A stretch of 64,000 bases of DNA from assembly GCA_946122785.1 (NCBI GenBank), contig CAMGYJ010000006.1:37220066-37284065 (forward strand), written 5' to 3'. A program made the position numbers and the translations under genes. Shown here piece by piece: positions 22,990 to 34,479 of this stretch (position 1 is the first letter of the stretch; each line of letters begins with the position of its first letter). The stretch comes from Linum tenue. Lineage: Eukaryota; Streptophyta; Magnoliopsida; Malpighiales; Linaceae. The notes under the pieces were generated by a model, which did not search any database, had not been told where the DNA came from, and was given only the letters and a program-made list of their open reading frames with translations.

Positions 22990-23215
22990 TAGAGAGTAGT
23001 CGCAGTCCTTCCCGTCGTTGAAGCTGTCATCGCCAATGGCCATCGTCGGGGCTGGTTTTGCCTGCACTACCCTCGACACTGCCGCCGTCGACTCCTCCTC
23101 CGTTGACTCCCTTGACCTCGTTGGAGCCCTCAGTTCCTTGGGCGATCTTGCTTTCAGACTGTCTTGTCTTCGTTTGTGCCGCCACATTAGGTATAGTCTT
23201 CTAATATGATCAATC
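22990..23215 (+). other. Exon-like GC-rich island
   Basis: From ATG 23018 a frame rich in Ala, Ser, Asp and Leu (GAGFACTTLDTAAVDSSSVD) runs to 23209. GC content is far above the flanks and cacattag^gtatag at 23185-23197 could be a splice donor. No downstream exon was found. Possible first exon of a lost or truncated gene. Confidence 0.25.
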
Positions 23216-23440
23216 GTAGATCCCTTATCTCATCGGCGCAAATGCATTCCGCCGGCTCCAGATATATATTTTTTTTTTGGATCTTGTATATATGTTTATT
23301 GTTTGTTGAAGATCTATTTTTTAGGCCGGTTGCGTTAGGATTATGGATCCGAGCTCCATTTTGTTTTTTTTTTAATCAGATTCAGATGTAGTTCTTTTTG
23401 GTTTTCGATCGATATTTACTTTGTGGACTTCATTACTTTT

Positions 23441-23663
23441 AGGGCCTGTTTACTTTCATTTATGTTTCCTGTTTTTTGAGAAAACAGATGTTGAAAACAA
23501 CATTTTGTCTTTTCCGAAAATAGCAGGAAGTTGCCACTTTCTGTTTTCATAGTTGGAAACGAATAGAAAAAAAATGAAAAGTAAACACGTTTTCTCGTTT
23601 TGGTTGTCAAATTTATGACATTAAAACGGAAAACATGAAACGAAAATGAAAGTAAACAGGAAC
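23441..23663. mobile_element. hAT-like MITE
   Basis: Inverted ends CCTGTTTACTTTCATTT (left, from 23445) and its complement (right, ending about 23660). The flanking 8-mers ttactttt (23433-23440) and ttagtttg (23664-23671) match at 6 of 8 positions, which fits an aged hAT duplication. The interior is short and non-coding. Confidence 0.6.
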
Positions 23664-23689
23664 TTAGTTTGTACTGTTTCATGTTTATA

Positions 23690-24540
23690 TACGGTGGGTA
23701 GTAGTGTATTTAATTTTGTGATTCCTTTGTTAGCCCTCCCAAACAGAAAGTCAGTCAGTTCTTTGGTTGGTAGTTTTTCGTGATTGGTTAGTAGTGTTTC
23801 GTGTGCCCTCCAAAACAAAGGTGCAGTGGTGGATTTGTGCTTCCCTTGGTAAGCATTTCCATACCAGAAGTCTTCCCTTTTTTATTCTGAAGATTGTTTT
23901 TTTAATGATAAAGATCATGTAGTGTTTCTACTTTCAAACAAAACACTACTCGAACAAAAACACTACACACAAGCAAAACAACTATGAGAATCGCATATCA
24001 TATGTAACTACTACACATATTATTAACATACCACTACCACCAACGCAAAAACACTACACATCCATTCACACCTCCTTCAACCCCAATGCAAAAACGCTAC
24101 ACCTAGCAAAACAACTATAAGAATCGCATATCATATGTAACTACTACACATATTATTAACGTACCACTACCACCAAGGCAAAAACACTACACATCCATTC
24201 ACACGTCCTTCAACCCCAATGCAAAAACACTACACCTACTCTCTACGTCGGACAAAACCACTACTACCAAATTATGCACCCCACATTCATGTTAATATGA
24301 ACAAAAACATTACGAAACCAGTACCTGGCAACCATATATTTCGATCACATATTAGAAGTCATACATATATTTCTTCAAATTTCATCTGAAACACTATACC
24401 ACAAGGTTATGTAGGTCACGTTCAAGGGAATACCTATGCACCACGTACCGGCTACCCTTAGAAACACTACACACCCATCCACCATATGTTCAATTGCCAT
24501 GCAAAAACAATGCAACTATTTTAGGTAATGTTTTAGTATT
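23690..24540. repeat. Dispersed AAACACTAC motif array
   Basis: The motif aaacactac recurs about ten times, often as aaaaacactacac, with variants. Two inverted gtagtgttt copies lie at the left (about 23788 and 23920). A 133-bp tandem duplication lies inside. No coding frame. Class unknown. Confidence 0.6.
23972..24237. repeat. 133-bp tandem duplication
   Basis: 23972-24104 and 24105-24237 are near-identical; I count five or six differences. Confidence 0.9.
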
Positions 24541-25250
24541 GTTTTCATTTCAGAATCTGCATCGCCTCTTACCAAAATTGGAAATCTTAATCGTCTCCCA
24601 ACCCCAAAAAATCGACCCAGTATCATGACTGTCAAAATTAAAAAAAAAATAAGAATTTAATATTTAATCTAGTCTCTCCCTAATTTACCCTTATTGTTTC
24701 TGTAGCCATTAGATTAAAATTTGGAGTGGACGGCGAAGATCATAGTTAGGACGGTGCTAAACCCCTATGGAGTTAGCACCATAACTTCTCCCGCACTAAT
24801 TAGATCAATCATTAACCACCTTAACAGAATCATAATAAGCTAAATATTCATTAAGACACCACAACAGGTGATGATGTGCAATAACGCAGGGATGCCAATG
24901 GTTGTGGACCTATAATTACACCCCTAACCATTAAGCTATTAAGATTTCATGGATGGCATTGAAGAACAAAGATAGAGCTTGATTGAGTCGCTCTTTCTAT
25001 ACTTTGCTTAGTCTTCGCATCGATTTCCTTCCTTTCTTCAATTTGATTTTACTCCAAAACTATAACGACCCGTACTTGATTGTAATAAATAAGAAGTGAG
25101 AGGAGTGAATTAATAAGGACGAAATTGTAGGTAGGAGATACATTTAGTGATCGTTTGTTAATTTGCCAATACGCAGAGTATAAATAGTCATTACTATATG
25201 ACGGGTACAAGTCCGTCAACTTCCATTCTTTGGAAATGGGAAGCACCTAA
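24541..25250. other. Unassigned spacer with a hairpin
   Basis: No gene seen. GGTGCTAA (24753-24760) pairs with TTAGCACC (24773-24780). The segment from about 24960 may already be the 5' part of the chromovirus that becomes recognisable at 25300. Confidence 0.35.
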
Positions 25251-25299
25251 GCCGCTTATGAGCAAATTAGTTTTTGTGGCGTGCTCTAGTTCATAAGGG

Positions 25300-25583
25300 A
25301 AGTTTATCGAAACGAGCCTGTTATAAGTGTGGGACAGGTATTTCTATTGACTTGTGTGCAATTCTAAGAGCCAATTGAATGTATTATAGACTGAAAGTGA
25401 ACAAATTGTGGCTCATGAGCCTTGACGTGACAATGAGGAAAGTGGGTCTAAGAAAATGATTTTGAGTCTCCACAAAAAGCAATAGAGGTTGTGGAGAAGA
25501 CTAACTTTTTGGTATTGTTAAATACTAGAATCACCCACACCTCTTAAACGAAACCAGGGCATTGGATCTTGGCTGTAAGTTAC
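25300..25583 (+). pseudogene. Chromovirus gag zinc knuckle and protease start
   Basis: CYKCGTG (25325-25345) is the start of a CCHC knuckle; the His is lost. Near 25507-25545 one frame reads LVLLNTRITHTS, where DTGSTHT-type residues are expected, so the active-site Asp and Gly are mutated to Asn and Arg. The last codons before the Athila insertion read LGCKL, and the frame resumes after 27519 as QATTPLRVK, the usual protease continuation. Stops and a frameshift are present. Confidence 0.6.
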
Positions 25584-26177
25584 TAATTGAAGCCTAATTA
25601 TACATATTTTACTATTTTTTGATCGTTTGATGTGGTGTTTATCGTTCATCGATCTATTCTAAGCTAGGTTGTTCTTCTTTTGTCATATTTCAGGTCCGAT
25701 AGAGTGAGGAAAGTTTAGGAGCGAGTTTCGGGTTATTTGGGGGTCAAAACAAGCCCAAAAATGGAGTTTTTGAAAATGTAAGGTATTTAGTGAGATTTGC
25801 ACTATAACCATTATAATTACACAGTTGATCTTTCGGATCTCACCCATTCTCTAGTCCCATCCACCATCATTCACACTTGATTCGGTAACTTTGTTCTACC
25901 CTCATTATCTTTCCTCCATTGAGAACAATGTCGCGCTTAAGTGTGGAGGGGTGTTCCACTATGCTTGTTTGTGTGAAAGAATGGTGTTAATGTGAGTGAT
26001 TAGGTACCAGTTTTGTGAGCCCAAATTTCAAAATTTTGAGGACTCAAAACACATGTGAACGAATGATATGACCTATCTTATGAATTGTTTGGAGCATTGT
26101 TGAATGTAAAAAAATTTAAAAAAATTGAGAGCACCAAGCACATGTGGACAAATGGAGATTTATGGCATACATCAAGA

Positions 26178-26233
26178 GTGTTTTGGAACCTAATTATGCA
26201 TGCCCAGATTTTAAAAATTTGAGGGTTCCAAAC
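26178..26233 (+). other. Variant 3'-region stem-loop with compensatory changes
   Basis: GTGTTTTGGAACC and GGTTCCAAACAC pair (one bulge), with an AT-rich core attttaaaaattt. Compared with the stem at 14375-14427, GGAGCC/GGCTCC has become GGAACC/GGTTCC, keeping the pair. A weaker relative lies at 26012-26051. Confidence 0.7.
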
Positions 26234-26251
26234 ACCTTATGGTTAAGTTTG

Positions 26252-27514
26252 GGGGAGTTCGATTCAAGCCTAATTATACGTGTTTTACCCTTTATTTTGA
26301 TCTTTTGGTGTGGTGTTTAGCATTCCTAAAAAACTATTTTACACTAGGTTATGATTATTTTTGTCATATTTCATGTCCTAGTATGTGGGAAAATGGTTAG
26401 GAGCGAGTTTTTGGGATATTTATAGGTCAAAATGAGCCAAAAAGTGGAGTATGTGCAAAGGTCACAGGTTTAGTGTAATTCTCACCGTTTCGGGGAGTGA
26501 GATTAGCACCAAAACCGTGAGAATTACAGATTTCAAGAAGCAAGGAGGCATCTTGTGGTCTTGGACAAAGCTCATGTCTTGGAGGCCGTGAGATTTGCAT
26601 CAAAACCGTGAGGTATGCCATACCGTGGGTATAAATAATCTAGAGCGGGTTTTGAAGGGGTGAGGGTTGGGTTTTTCACCAAAAACACCCAAGAGGGTTC
26701 TTGGAGCTATGTTGGAGGTGCCCAAACCCATTGGGGCTAGAAGATCAGACTTAGAAGATGAAGATTGAAGATCTCGGAGCTTATATTGTATTCTCTTTCC
26801 TTTCTGAATGAATTTGTTCTCTTCACTTTGGCTGATGAACCCTAGTCCTAGATTTCAGATTGATTGTGGATTTATTTGACAAATCCTATGATTTATTATT
26901 CATATTATCTATTTCATTGATGTTTATGATTAATTGCATGAGTCTTGTTTCCACTACATGTCAATTATGCTTTGACCTAGGAGAGAGAATATCTCTCTAT
27001 GTTCAATAGAGCACATTCAATCCTTCATTATTGGGGGAAAGTGTGATTGGATCGATAGTTCAGTATTAGGTATTTCCCCTCTAGTGGGAATAGGTTGTGA
27101 ATCCCTTGGTTGCCTAGGTCAGTTTTTGGTACGCCTCTTCCTGGTAGAGCAATTGAGTTATTTGAAAAACCCAACTAGGGGCTCTAACCAAGTCTAGGAT
27201 TCTCCATGATAGAAGTATCGAATCAATCAATCTAGGGTAGTACTCAATATCGATCCAATGAAAGGGCTAGGAGGATTCATTCCTAAGTGAGCTCCCACCT
27301 TCTAATTAGTTATAATAGTGGTTAGAGTAGGTCCGTTAATTTAGTTTCTTAATCTTAAATCTTATGTGGCAAGACAACAAACCAAAGTTGAAGTAATGGT
27401 CCATCTACATACCAATGGATTTGGTATTTTATTACTTTACTTTCTTCCACTATACTAAACCCAGTCATTGGTGATGTTTGGCCTTCGATTGGAAGTGCAA
27501 TTTAGAGTGACTCA
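26252..27514 (+). repeat. 3' LTR of Athila copy 5
   Basis: Starts after gtttgggggag. It repeats the sequence of 25584-25825 (taattatac, gtgtggtgttta, aggagcgagttt) and ends gtgactCA. Expected TG at the start has decayed to TTCG. TATA-like tataaataat lies at about 26628. Confidence 0.75.
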
Positions 27515-27519
27515 GTTAC

Positions 27520-28586
27520 AGGCAACAACTCCATTGAGAGTGAAGTTGAAAGATGGAACCATTATAATGAGCAATCTGGTTTGCAAGAATTATAAATGGA
27601 CAATGCAAAGACACCAGTTTACCTATGAGGCTCACATTTTGCATTTGGGATTGAATTAGTTAAGGACTATCAATCCAATGAAGTTTGATTTTACGAACCT
27701 TGAAATTTTCTTTGATACTGAGAGTCAAGAGGTGGAGTTGAAGGGAATGCAGGAAGTGGGAAGCTATAAATTTCATGTTAGGCAAAGGCTACAGAGTTAC
27801 CTCAAGCAGATGGTTCAATCTTGGTAAAGTCCCTTCTTTTGTGAAACCAATAATTCAAGAGCATCATGATGTATTTGGCAAACCAGTTCCCACCCTTTCA
27901 TCATTGTGATAATACTATTCCCTTAAAACCTAATCTGTACCTGTCAACCTTAGACCATATCCATATCCCTTCCTAAAGAAATAGAAGTTGAAAAATTGGT
28001 AGATGAAATGCTTGCTTGTGACTTCATACAACCCAGATGCAATCTCTTTGCATCTCTTGTTCTTCTAGTACTTAAAAAAGACGTTACTTGGCATTTTTTT
28101 AATAGACCACCATTAAGATTATATAAAAAAAATCCATCACCATCAAAGACGAATTTCCAATTTCAATGATTGATGGTCTGCTTGATGAACTAGGAGGGGC
28201 CAAGTTTTTAATCAAATTGGACTTACTCCCTGGCTAACATCAAGTCAGAATGCATCCATTTAACAAATTTAAGACAATATTTTGTACTTACCATGGTCAT
28301 TTCGAATATAGGGTCACGCCCTTTGGCTTAACCAACGTCATAACCACTTTTCAAGCCCTTATGAACCAAATCTTTGTCCCTTGCCGAGGAAATTCATCCT
28401 AGTTTTCTTAGACGACATTCTAGTCTATAGCCCTTACCAAGATTCTCACTATAAACACCTTTTACTCACCCAACAGATCCTTAGACAAAACACTTTATAT
28501 GCCAAGCCCTCAAAATGCTCTTTTGCATAAAGGGAGGTAGACTATTTGGTGCATGTTATAAATGAACATGGCCTGTTAGTCGAACC
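27520..28586 (+). pseudogene. Chromovirus protease-RT
   Basis: 27520-27659 is a continuing protease frame (LRVKLKDGTIIMSNLVCK). RT follows with FIQPRCNLFASLVLLV (28023-28071), then IDGLLDELGGAKFLIKLDL (28170-28225), the RT palm with the first catalytic Asp. VTPFGLTN (28312-28335) and FLDDILVYS (28404-28430) carry the F/YxDD active site. The frame shifts at least three times and stops are frequent. RT ends at the solo LTR insertion. Confidence 0.75.
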
Positions 28587-28591
28587 CCCGT

Positions 28592-30149
28592 ACAGGTCAT
28601 GTCAATTGTTTGCACTCCTAAATAACTACCCCATTCCGACCCAAGTATAACTCTAAAATGGCGTTGCTAATATTGTGGTGACCAAGGTTGTATTCCATGA
28701 GTTTTGATACCCTAGGCTACTTCTTACGTTGTTGATATCTAGTTAATCTGTTTAGTTGGGTTCTTGGAGGTCAATTGAAAATATTGGTGGAGAAAGCAAG
28801 GATAAAATACAACTACTTTTGGGTAAATCCCTATCCTTAAATCTAGGTTATTCATGCAAATGGCTAACTATGTCGGGTTTGTAGGATAAGGTGCATAACT
28901 CACTAAAGTGAGGGTTTAAATGATTACTCTGACTCCTCTTAGTATGCTCCTAGAGACCCACTGTCATCTCAGTCAAAGCTCATGTGGTAAGGAATAAGCG
29001 CTAGTTCCTCTACATAGGTTTAACCTATCATGCACACTAAAGGGATGGATTGATGACGCTTGCATCATCTGTAGCTTTGTTTCAGGAAGGCATTCCTCTA
29101 GCAGGGGTTTGGTCGCCTCGTCCACTAAAAAGAACATTAAGATCATTCTTCTAGCCCTAATTAGATAGGCGGTCCCAGTCTAACCTATAATTCCCACCTA
29201 GTTCTGTAGACTTAGTTGCAGGCTAACAGAGAAGAGTTGGGAGACACAAGCCTCACCATAATCAAGCATAAATGAAGTATAAATCACTGAAACAAAACAA
29301 ATCCATTAACAAATCCTAACACAATCACATCTACATTCAAACCAAAATCAATGGTTTGGGGGGTTTTAACCCCTAGTACCTTAGAGGACTAATCCATAAA
29401 TGAGGAGAGAAGATACATGAGAAAACGGAAGAAGACTTGAATTGGGGAGAGCTCCCTTCATCCTTGAATCCTCCTTCTTCTCTTATTCTCTTTACTTTTT
29501 CTTCTCTCTCTACTTTCTCTCTCTCAAACCATAAATTTTACAGTTGAATTCAGCTCTATAAGTGAGGGGGAGGAACCCCCTTTTCTAGATTTCAAGGATT
29601 CGGGCAAGTTCACGACCGGAGGGGCAAAGTTTGCGGGCGTGAACTTGGTGGTCAAGGCAGCAATCTTTAGCTTGTCGTTTTGTGTTTGATGGATGAGGAG
29701 TTTGCGGCCCGACTTCACGGTCGCAATCTGTGAGTGGTGGCCATAGTATTTCTTGTAGGCTCCGATGTAGAAAGTCGCAAGTCGACTGTCAAAACTTTTA
29801 TTTCTTCCTTGTTGGCTGCCCCAAAATTTTGTTCCTAAAGCCTCCATGTTCGTGGTCGTGATCTTTTATGCATAGGCCATAATCTTGTAGCTCTAGTTCA
29901 TGCCTTCTCTTCGTGATTGTGCTCTTCTTGCCTTTGGCCATAATCTCTCAGTTTTCTCCCGACTCTTCACTTGTGCACACTTTTGGTACCTAATTCAATC
30001 ATATCGTCTAGTACACCCTAGAATACTGATACTTTATCATATGAATTAATCAAATTCATATTCGACGACCTATTAGCAATGACGAATATAAAATGACTCA
30101 AAACAAACCTGAATATGGGTTCCAAATAACATCAATTTGAGGGTTATCA
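28592..30149 (-). repeat. Solo Athila LTR with CCCGT target duplication
   Basis: CCCGT lies at 28587-28591 and 30150-30154. Minus-strand LTR starting TGATAACCC, same family as 1-437 and 2650-4372 (matching blocks 29370-29520 and 28640-28780). No internal region is attached. It sits between RT and RNase H of the chromovirus, and the coding order continues across it. The 3' terminal bases have decayed from CA. Confidence 0.85.
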
Positions 30150-30154
30150 CCCGT

Positions 30155-31000
30155 GCCTAAAAATGTGAAGATGTTTTGTGGTTTTATGGGTTTAACAAGG
30201 TACTAACGAAAGTTAGTTAAGAATTATGGAGCAATTAGTTAACCCTTGATTTAATTACTCAAGTATACTAGGTTTATTTGGTCTCCTACTACTCAACAAG
30301 ACTTTGTGTTTCTCAAGTCTGCAATGGTGTCAGCACCCATTCTGCCTCTACCAAATTAATCTACTCTTGTCCAAATGGGGTTGATGTTAGTGATGTAGGC
30401 AATGGTGTTGTACTGTCATAGGAGGTAGGCCAAATGCTTACCATAGTGAGCCTATAGGTATTAGACAACAAGACCTCTTTGCATGTGAAAAAGGAATATT
30501 TAGTTGTCTTGATTGTAGTGACTAAATTGAGACATTACTTGGAGGGCATGAAATTTATCATCCTTACATATCATGAGAGTCTTAACTCTTAAAAACTTGA
30601 TGGCACAGAAAATTCACACACATGTTTAGAAGAAAAGACATGTCAAGTTGTTGGGACAGGATTTTAAAATCATGTATAGACAAGGTAGGTTCAATAAAGT
30701 TGTTGATGCCTTGTCCAAACATCCACATTTTCAAGGTGTGGGGGAATGCCAGGCCATTACTACTCTATTACCAACTTGGTTGAAAGAGCTAGAATGTACT
30801 TATGGGGGTGATCCTAAGATAAACTCTAAGAACCAAGGTCTATTATACCACAAAGAGGCATTATATGTTGGTTCTAAGGTTATCTCATAACTCACAGTTG
30901 GTGTTCATTATGGAATTCAGACCACATATCAAAGGCTACAGAGGCATTTCGGGCAGCCTAGTATGAAACTAAAGATGAAAGAGTTTGAATGATTGTGAAG
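30155..31000 (+). pseudogene. Chromovirus RNase H and integrase start
   Basis: Reads PKNVKMFCGFMG (connection domain), VSAPILPLPN, then LLGQDFKIMYRQGRFNKVVDALSKHPH (30648-30728), the end of Ty3 RNase H (LADALSR type). From 30893 VGVHYGIQTTYQRLQRHF matches the integrase HHCC start (first His kept). Earlier RNase H is full of stops. It is cut at 31005 by Athila copy 4. Confidence 0.7.
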
Positions 31001-31005
31001 TCTGC

Positions 31006-32446
31006 TGACTCGTCCTGAATATCACAATTAATTCTCGCCTAGGGTCCAAGTATAAACCTTAGTCGGGAGCAATACAGGGCAAGTATATTTAAATATCGAC
31101 TCGTGCCGGTCCGTGTACCCCTACTTCAGTCATTTGAATCATTATCTAGCAAATCGGTTTTGGTTGAAAAGTTTGCTAATTAAAGTAAAGCATGGCAAAA
31201 GTAAATGGTTTTGAATGCTCTTTGTGAGAAGGATCACTCGGGTGTCGCTTCCCCCTAACTACTACCATGGTATGTGAATCGAAGTGATTGTTATGGGCAA
31301 GGTGACCTTGAACCGCTAGGGAACGCAAATATGGTTGTAGACCACACTCTCGATTGCCAAACCGAGGAATACATTATAGGTTGTCACTCGGCCCTCTCAG
31401 TTTAGGCAATCGATGGTTGACTTACTCCCTCACTCAACCCAATGGTTGGTCGACTTAATCGCACTTAACCACATTGCTTAATCCAACATCGAGGTTTGCC
31501 CTAAATTAATCTAGATAGGTGACTTAAAAAGCCCTAAGAATACCAACTCAATTGAGCCTCCCTTGAAAGGGAGTTTTCCCTCTCTAGTCTAGGTCAAATT
31601 GGCCAATTAGATTGCTAAGCACAAACATGCACAATCAACATGAATACTACCTCAATCTTTGAATTAAACAACACCCATAAACAATCATTCAATTCACATA
31701 GCAAAAACTACATGGTAGATAGTTAGGGTTTCACAACACCCAAGTGAAAAAGAAATCTACTCCATGCTAGGAATGGGAGAAACACAAGTGGAAGAGGTAG
31801 AAACCATCATGGAGAGGCTTCCAATCTTTTTTGCACTTGTGTTGAACTTCTCTTGGGGAGAATCTTCCCAAATCAACACTTGGAGCAAAACCCTAGCCTC
31901 CTTCTCATTTGATTCGTCTTTCTCTCTCTAAAATCTGAAGAAGAAGAAGATTTTCTCACTCTTTGGGCTCTCTCCTCTCTCTTCCTTTCGGATCTTATTT
32001 TAAATAGGGATCGTGGTCAGTTCACGGCCGTGAACTCTGAAACGCGTCCGTGAACTCAAGATGGGCGTCGAAGCGCACCACTTTGCTTGCTCGGGTTCAC
32101 GGGCAACAGCTCCAGTTCACGGTCTTAGTGACCGTGATCTCAATTAGCGCCAGTAACTTGAGATTTGGCCCTGGACGCCTTGATGTTCACGGGCAACAAC
32201 TCCTCTTCACGGTCTAAGGAGACCGTGAACATCCAAGGAAAGCCGTGAACTGCCTTCTTTTCACCTCTTCTCCCGGTTTTCGCTCCTTTTCGTCCACCTT
32301 TCGACTCCGGGGCTGGTTTCAACTATTAGATCCTGAAACATGCTAAAACACAAGAAACCTCGCGTAAAACCACCCTTTTAGGAGCACAATTGCCACAAAC
32401 GTTAAAGGAAAATGGGGGTAAAATATGTACAATTAGGCTCGAATCA
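31006..32446 (-). repeat. 3' LTR of Athila copy 4, full length
   Basis: 1441 bp, TG...CA ends (minus strand TGATTCGAGCC to gacgagTCA). It resembles the 38190-39610 LTR in order and length. U3 holds several TTCACGG palindromes, the longest 32206-32215 with 32220-32229 (10 bp, loop AAGG). Confidence 0.9.
31999..32006 (-). promoter_or_regulatory. TATA-like box of the copy 4 LTR
   Basis: Minus-strand TATTTAAA lies downstream of the U3 palindromes, at the position of TATAAAAA in the 38190 and 62978 LTRs. Confidence 0.45.
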
Positions 32447-32460
32447 CTCCCCCACACTTA
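32447..32460 (-). other. Polypurine tract of copy 4
   Basis: Minus-strand taagtgtgggggag lies directly upstream of the 3' LTR TG. The same gtgtgggggag precedes the LTR at 62978. Confidence 0.85.
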
Positions 32461-34200
32461 GACGTTTGCTTGTCCCCAAGAAAACCATTTCATACAAGGT
32501 AATATTTCAACCTACAAACATACTTTGGGGACAACTCAAAGGGCACAAAGTGGGAATTCTCAATGGCTATTGGCAATTAGTACATGGATCGTTGCAAGCA
32601 ATACCGACATCCACCACAAACGACATTCGAGGCCACCAAAAGTGGGCAAACGGAAAGTTCTCATCTTGTTCGTGGATCAATGCAAGTCTCAACAAGACCT
32701 CTTATCAACCAAAACTAACCATGCATATAATTCAAGTCCGAGGAACAAATGGAATGGCAACAAAGGTTCTCACAGGGGTATGATATGGCATGCAAAACAT
32801 GAATGAATCACTCACTCTCAAGACCAGTGGGGTCGGGACCTTTTTGGTGAAAAAGATGTGCACAATCATCAACACTTGGCCCTATCGTCTCAATACCACG
32901 GCGGTAACCTCTAAATGCTAGAGTTCACGGGATGGTTGTCACCATTAGCTTGTCTGGAGGTCTTAGACACGGTTTCAGATGACTGGCAATTGTCTTGGAC
33001 ATGGGGAAAAGGCTTTTTGGATGGTGGCAATCATGACGTGAGGTTATACATCTTCAACCTAAACCCGAAGGTTCTAGGGTTTCGACTAAGTCCCTTCTCT
33101 TCAATCAAAGGCCACTAGCATCAGCCAATAACCTTATCTCTCACTTCCAAACTATTACCCATCGTGAACTACATTTAAGCGCTTTTCCTCGATCGACTTT
33201 TGCTATCACATTAAGGTTTGGCAGTGAAGGAGTTCTAAAACAATGTGGGGGTTTCAATGGCTTGAGTGCCAGGAAAACCCCTTAGAGCATACACTTTGCT
33301 TTTCCGTGGCACTCTCTACTTTATTTACCCCGTTTTTTACCTCTTTTCTTTTTTTTTTCTTTTTTCTTTTTGAGGGGGTACTAGAGAGAAACCTTTTCCA
33401 CTTATACATTTAGCGACCAATGCTCTCTTTTCAGGAACTCACTCCAACACTACACGTTTTCTATTCCTAGCAAGAACCGCACACAAACCTCCTATGTAGA
33501 ACATCTATGGAAACTCAAAAGTGAGAGCTCCGGGACACAAGGACGACTCATATTTAGACACGAAGAAAGGATTGAGTGTCGTTCTATCAACACCATTAAG
33601 ATCACAAGAACAAAGCTCCTACCTTAAGAACGACCCTCGAAGTCACAAGGCTCAAAGGGGTTGACTAGTGGATAACACATTTCAGGAAAATCAATATTTG
33701 GGCGTGGACTAATACTATGCCTCCATCATACTCACCGGTAACAACTATGATGTTACTCGCCATGGTAAGAGCGATCTAAGCACACAAGAAGACAACGATC
33801 AACTCAAAGCTCACAAGGCTACCTAGTCACCCAACCATCTATTCCAATTCACAAAACACAATGCATAGCAAATTGTAGTCAACAAGTAATCGAGTTAAGA
33901 CATCCATTCATTTATGCACACATGAGAACTAAACTTTTGAACTATCCTAATGGACCTCTCAGTCATCATCAATGGATATACTCGATCACATGCAACAAAT
34001 CAAGATCAATGCAAATAAACACGAGATTTTCCCACAAATCGACCACTTTGATCATGCAAACTTTGCTTGGAGCCCTCAAATTTTTCAAATTTGGGCATAC
34101 AACAAGGCTCCAAGCATGAATCACTCACACAAGCATAATAGTAAACTACCCCCCACACTGAAGTTTGACATTGCACTCAATGGCGTAAGATAGGGGTAGA
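32461..34200 (-). other. 3' non-coding region of Athila copy 4 with stem-loop
   Basis: About 1.7 kb between the env-like ORF and the polypurine tract, shared in parts with 62200-62970 and 14300-14570. The conserved hairpin is at 34064-34116 (same 11-bp arms as 14375-14427; inner CAAATTT/AAATTTG with loop TTC). Open frames here (for example 32412-32783) are not shared with the other copies. Confidence 0.7.
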
Positions 34201-34479
34201 ATGATGTTACCGCTTGGGCTTGGTGAGTGAAAGTTGGAATCGATTCCGGGGTAGGATATTTGGAGCTTCAAGGAGAGACAAAAACAAACACACAAACACA
34301 AACGACTCGCTCAAGGAGAGGTTATTACAAACACAATACGATAATAGTAGTAGTTTATGGTCACACACACACAAAAGAAAGAAAAATAACAAAAACAACA
34401 AGTTCACGGTTACAAGTGGATAAGTGGGGCAAAATAAATCGGCTCTGTAACATGTCTCACTCGTCGGGTACCTCTCGCG

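Larger units (their letters stand above)
25584..27514 (+). mobile_element. Athila copy 5, deleted, with GTTAC target duplication
   Basis: GTTAC lies at 25579-25583 and 27515-27519. Inside: the first ~240 bp of an LTR (25584-25825), then only the 3' region (25840-26251) and a full 3' LTR. All coding sequence is gone. The chromovirus protease frame is restored if the element and one GTTAC are removed, which supports the borders. Confidence 0.8.

Noticed and set aside
23690..24540. CRISPR-like array
   Set aside because: Repeats are 9 bp, degenerate and irregularly spaced, and the context is a plant genome.
28592..28622. Continuation of chromovirus coding (a VQVMSIVCTPK-like reading)
   Set aside because: The bases match the LTR tail of the Athila family, and the CCCGT duplication puts the border at 28591/28592, so the protein-like reading is chance.
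32412..32806. Two overlapping ORFs of 93-123 codons
   Set aside because: They lie in the 3' non-coding region of Athila copy 4 and are not kept in the related regions of other copies.
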